From contig SAQL01000003.1 of the NCBI GenBank assembly GCA_004020645.1, forward strand, positions 1-64,000: DNA of 64,000 nt. The letters run 5' to 3'. Below, one piece after another: positions 60,921-64,000 of this stretch. The notes beneath the pieces were generated by a model. It searched no databases. It saw only the letters and a list, made by a program, of their open reading frames with translations, and was not told where the DNA came from. Made by a program: the position numbers and the translations under genes. The first letter of the stretch is position 1; each line of letters starts with the position of its first letter. The DNA comes from Mesorhizobium sp. (GTDB lineage Bacteria > Pseudomonadota > Alphaproteobacteria > Rhizobiales > Rhizobiaceae).

Positions 60921-62209
60921 TGCCAGTCAGCCGTCTGATGGCTGGGGGAGGCGCTTACAAGTTGTGCCAAGGCGTCGCAGATTCGGGTCACGCCAATTTT
61001 TAGGGACGTGGTCGGTACAGTGAACGAGAGCCGGATGTGTGTGGGACAGCCAAACGCACTGCCTGGCACCACGGCCACACGAGCTTTGCTCAGAAGATAT
61101 GTTGCCATGTCCCGATCGCTCTGAACGAGATCGCCGTCTCCGGATCGGGTGCCAAAGTATCGAGAAACATCCGCGAAGACATAAAATGCGCCGCCAGGGC
61201 GTGAACAATTCAACGAACCATTTCGGTTCAAAACGTCGCAGAGTGTATCTCGGCGTTCCTGCATAATCGCACGCCACGGAGCGACAAGCTGCTGACCATG
61301 ATCGAGCGCAAATGCGGCGGCTGCTTGGCTTATGCTGCTGCAGTTGCCCGCCAACTGCGATTGGACCCGCGCCATTGCCTCGATCAGCCACGCCGGCCCC
61401 ACGCCATAGCCCAGTCTCCAGCCTGTCATCGCGAAGGTCTTGGATACGCCATTGACGGTCAAAGTCCGGCAGCGCAATTCAGGCGCTGCGGCCAACAAGG
61501 AGACATGCACACAGTCGTCAAAAAGCAAATGTTCATAGATCTCATCAAACAGGATTAATGATCGGCTTTCCTGAGCCACCAGCGTCCCGATCTGACGCAA
61601 TACTTCTGGTGGATACACCGCACCCGTCGGATTGTTGGGAGAATTGACCACGACCCATTTGGTCTTGGGACCGAGCGCGTTGCGCAACTGGTCAATATTC
61701 GGCAGGAAGCCAGCCGCTTCCTCGCACGGTACGATGACAGCCTTACCGCCGAGATACTCGACCACGTCCAGATATGACACCCAGTAAGGTGAAAGAAGGA
61801 TCACCTCATCTCCCGGGTTCAAAGTCGCAGCGAAGGCATTTGAGATGACTTGCTTGCAGCCGCCTGAGACATGGACCTCATCCGGCGTGAATTCCATTCC
61901 GTTCTCATACTTGTATTTTCGGCATACTGCCGACTTGATAACAATATCGCCGTCGGCAGCGGTGTATCGGGTGAACCCTGCTTCTGCAGCGCGTTGCGCT
62001 GCATCAATGATCGGAGCCGGCGTGTCAAAATCTGGCTCGCCAATTGCAAGCGACAGGATATCCTGTCCTGTCCGTTTCAAGGATGCGGCCAGTTGTGAGA
62101 TCGCAATGGTGGGAGACATTGTCACCAAGGCGACACGATCACTCAGCAGGGAAGCGTCCAAATCGTTTTCAAAATCGTTCAAGAAAAAACCTCTGATACG
62201 TGATCTCAA
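60917..62209 (-). CDS. Class I aminotransferase (aspartate aminotransferase family)
   Basis: The 430-residue fold-type I PLP enzyme has LSLAIGEPDFDTP, the cofactor-binding VVNSPNNPTGAVYP and the PLP lysine in VSKTFAMTGWRLGYG; the substrate carboxylate Arg is in HIRLSFTVP. It removes the amino group from an amino acid with a 2-keto acid acceptor. The TTG start at 62209 overlaps the stop of the preceding gene (TTGA), supporting coupling; a TTG at 62182 with AGAGG upstream is the alternative. It is followed by an aldolase in an overlapping arrangement. Confidence 0.9.
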   Translation of the reverse strand: MRSRIRGFFLNDFENDLDASLLSDRVALVTMSPTIAISQLAASLKRTGQDILSLAIGEPDFDTPAPIIDAAQRAAEAGFTRYTAADGDIVIKSAVCRKYKYENGMEFTPDEVHVSGGCKQVISNAFAATLNPGDEVILLSPYWVSYLDVVEYLGGKAVIVPCEEAAGFLPNIDQLRNALGPKTKWVVVNSPNNPTGAVYPPEVLRQIGTLVAQESRSLILFDEIYEHLLFDDCVHVSLLAAAPELRCRTLTVNGVSKTFAMTGWRLGYGVGPAWLIEAMARVQSQLAGNCSSISQAAAAFALDHGQQLVAPWRAIMQERRDTLCDVLNRNGSLNCSRPGGAFYVFADVSRYFGTRSGDGDLVQSDRDMATYLLSKARVAVVPGSAFGCPTHIRLSFTVPTTSLKIGVTRICDALAQLVSASPSHQTADWQ

Positions 62210-63360
62210 CAGCAGATTATTTCGTCCGGTAGCCTCGACAGAACTTCATTTCCGTCACTTCTGACGATGACGTTTTGCACCAGTCTGACGCCCAGCTTTT
62301 CGGAGGGAATGAAGACGTGGGGACAGATCGAAAGCACCATCCCCGGCAGCAACGGCTGCCGCTCATCGCGGGCAAGGCGATATTGCTCCGCATAGGCCGG
62401 CGGAAAACCCGGTCCGATCGCATATCCGAGCGTGTGAACTGCAAACGCTTCGAGCCCAGCCTTCTCGAGGACCGCATTGGCCGCTGCATGGACGACAAAA
62501 CCCTCGACGCCGGCACGAATCGTGGAGATCGCGGCAGCGCATGCATCCCGAACAAACCGGTGAAGCTCTGCAACGCGCGTACCCGGCGTCCCGATCACGA
62601 ATTGTCGCCCGATCGTCGATGGGTAGCGGCGGAATGGAACGCCGAATTCGATGTGACCCGTGTCCCCAAACTCAAGCTTCCGGGCTGTTGGGGCGCCATG
62701 GCTGAAACTCGACCGGGGACCTGAAGCCAAGTTGAGCGCCGTTACCGGCTGGCTGCCCCCGGAAGCCAGCATGTGCCGATAGATTTCCGCGGCAATCTCA
62801 AGCTCAGAGCGGCCAATGGAAATCAACCCGAGACCCGCCAAGAGAGCGCCGTCGGCTATGCGCGCTGCACGTCGGACGTGAGCCAACTCGCACTCCGATT
62901 TCGCCAATCTCAAATGGCTGACAATCGAAGGCGAGGTCTGCACGAGCGCCGCTCCCAGGCACTCCACGATCATACCATGATCGCGCGCGCCAAGGTAATG
63001 CACAGACTCTTCCAAGGCCACACGCTGCCGGTCCATGCCGAGCATTCGTATTGTTCCCCGGAAGACCGCCGCGGAGTCGTCGGCCTGATGGAATCCCCAA
63101 GGGATCACATCGTCGACCACAGCATCATCCTGGAGTTCAGCAAGCTCCGAAATGCGCACGATCATGCGAAGCTCTTTGTCAGCGACCGATATCAGCAGAC
63201 ATTGAAACGAGATGAAGCTCTTCGCATCCGATCCGGTGAGCCAGTATATCGAAGCGGGGTGCGTAACGATGATCCAGTCCAGGCCGGCACCGCTCATATG
63301 CCAGCGCACTGCGTCTCGCCGCGCTTCGAATTCGCAGAGGGGAAAATCGTCGCGGGACAT
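62206..63360 (-). CDS. M24 creatinase/ectoine-hydrolase-fold protein without metal ligands
   Basis: The 384-residue protein has a creatinase N-terminal domain (about 10-145) and a pita-bread M24 domain. Positions that hold metal-binding Asp, Asp and Glu in aminopeptidases read IEFG, STIGR and LSICPHV here, so the dinuclear site is gone. His is kept in VHTLGYAIGPGFPP. This pattern fits metal-free members such as creatinase and ectoine hydrolase (DoeA), which cleave C-N bonds in small molecules. With the aminotransferase and aldolase next to it, cleavage of a small cyclic or amide substrate is plausible. The ATG at 63360 was preferred to a GTG at 63372. Confidence 0.85.
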   Translation of the reverse strand: MSRDDFPLCEFEARRDAVRWHMSGAGLDWIIVTHPASIYWLTGSDAKSFISFQCLLISVADKELRMIVRISELAELQDDAVVDDVIPWGFHQADDSAAVFRGTIRMLGMDRQRVALEESVHYLGARDHGMIVECLGAALVQTSPSIVSHLRLAKSECELAHVRRAARIADGALLAGLGLISIGRSELEIAAEIYRHMLASGGSQPVTALNLASGPRSSFSHGAPTARKLEFGDTGHIEFGVPFRRYPSTIGRQFVIGTPGTRVAELHRFVRDACAAAISTIRAGVEGFVVHAAANAVLEKAGLEAFAVHTLGYAIGPGFPPAYAEQYRLARDERQPLLPGMVLSICPHVFIPSEKLGVRLVQNVIVRSDGNEVLSRLPDEIICC

Positions 63361-63400
63361 TACAAGCTTCACTCCAGCTCAAAAGCTGCGGCTCTGCGGC

Positions 63401-64000
63401 TTACTGGAAGCGCGGGATCACCTCGTGGCCGATGAGTTCGATCGACCTCATCACCTGGGCGTGGGTGGCCTTCCCAGCCTGAATCATGAAGATCATCTGA
63501 TCAATGCCTGTAGCAGCCCACCCCTCGACCTGCCGGCAAAGCGTTTCGGGATTGCCACCCAATGCCATGCCGGCATCGATCAGGTCATCGTCGCTCATGG
63601 CGGAAATGCGCTGCTTGATCTTGTCGACCCCACCTGCGGTCGCAAATCTGAGGTGGTTCAACTCAGCATCGTTGTCGCCGTAGTACCAGCGAGCGGCCGC
63701 GCAGGCGGTGCCCTTGCCCACTGCATCATCGCTGTCGCAGCAGGTGATACCGAAAACGGCGACGTTTTCGTTGCGGCAGCGGGATACGGTCGGCGCGATC
63801 TGGCTCCTGCTGATCGACCGATACGTCTCTATCGCCTTCCTAGTCTCCGCGTGCGAGTTTCGTGTCACTCCGATGACTCCTACGCCTTGTCTTGCAGCGT
63901 GTTCATATGTCTCCAGATTGGTAGCAGCCACCCACAGAGGCGGATGCGGAAGCTGGACCGGTTTCGGTATGACATGCCGGGCGGGCAGTTCGAAATGCTC
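63401..64000 (-). CDS. Luciferase-like (LLM) flavin monooxygenase, partial
   Basis: The last 199 residues are visible; the start lies beyond the window edge, since the frame is open to base 64000 (reading EHFELPARHVIPKPVQLPHP). The block PPLWVAATNLETYEHAARQG is typical of bacterial-luciferase-family oxidoreductases, which use FMNH2 or F420 to oxidise small substrates. The C terminus (DLIDAGMALGGNPETLCRQV, GIDQMIFMIQAG) fits the end of the barrel. It is the first visible gene of the operon with the M24, aminotransferase and aldolase genes. Confidence 0.88.
   Translation of the reverse strand, partial: EHFELPARHVIPKPVQLPHPPLWVAATNLETYEHAARQGVGVIGVTRNSHAETRKAIETYRSISRSQIAPTVSRCRNENVAVFGITCCDSDDAVGKGTACAAARWYYGDNDAELNHLRFATAGGVDKIKQRISAMSDDDLIDAGMALGGNPETLCRQVEGWAATGIDQMIFMIQAGKATHAQVMRSIELIGHEVIPRFQ

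Overview
The window looks like a GC-rich replicon of an alphaproteobacterium of the order Rhizobiales (Hyphomicrobiales; Mesorhizobium/Sinorhizobium/Aminobacter-like). The reasons are the imuA-imuB-dnaE2 mutagenesis cassette behind a GAAC-N7-GAAC SOS box, a small RNA of the rhizobial anti-Shine-Dalgarno type, paired cold-shock domains, tripartite tricarboxylate transport (TTT) genes and a plasmid backbone of rhizobial type. No rRNA, tRNA, replication initiator, integrase, transposase or CRISPR array was recognised. The mobilisation genes and ParA locus suggest a plasmid, megaplasmid or mobilisable island; which one cannot be decided from this window.

Layout. 0-4.6 kb: the tail of an amino-acid ABC transporter ATPase, a HAD hydrolase, a sugar-kinase-like (APH) kinase with a phospho-lyase-type PLP enzyme, and a frameshifted acetyltransferase. 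4.7-13.4 kb: DNA damage and stress genes, namely imuA, imuB, dnaE2, a DinB that lacks its thumb domain, msrA and a double cold-shock protein. A small RNA with three CUCCUCCC loops lies at 13.38-13.50 kb on the minus strand. 14.3-29.9 kb: a large catabolic locus with a minus-strand aminotransferase, HAD protein and IclR regulator. Divergent to these are tctC-tctB-tctA, an aldehyde dehydrogenase, a second phospho-lyase/kinase pair, a dimethylglycine-dehydrogenase-like flavoprotein, a Tm-1-like (UPF0261) protein and a trimethylamine-dehydrogenase-like flavoprotein. Together they suggest uptake and breakdown of an N-methylated, hydroxylated amine or amino acid; the substrate is unknown. 29.9-33.7 kb: the end of an aromatic (gentisate-type) operon with an SDR, a metallo-hydrolase-fold protein, a flavin monooxygenase, a DUF2783 protein and a broken maleylacetoacetate isomerase.

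33.8-59.3 kb is an accessory segment bracketed by two truncated genes. It starts with a small repair set (ligase domain, two divergent SRAP proteins sharing one SOS box, a Nudix protein). A conserved plasmid-type block follows: toprim protein, two small DUF proteins, a 1703-residue methylase-helicase, a ParB-like protein, several unknown genes, a VapC/Phd toxin-antitoxin pair, ArdC antirestriction protein, SSB, DUF4326, WGR and HU. It ends with a frameshifted ParA, its small RHH partner, a candidate oriT, a MobC-like protein and an HUH relaxase. ArdC, SSB, ParB-like and methylase genes near a relaxase are what is expected of the leading (first-entering) region of a conjugative element.

59.6-64 kb: a broken solute-binding protein gene, then a minus-strand operon with a luciferase-like oxidoreductase (cut by the window end), an M24 creatinase-fold hydrolase without the metal ligands, a class I aminotransferase and an HpcH/HpaI aldolase. 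Several genes carry single-base frameshifts (4.40, 33.7, 52.1, 55.58 and 59.74 kb). Real decay and sequencing error cannot be told apart here.
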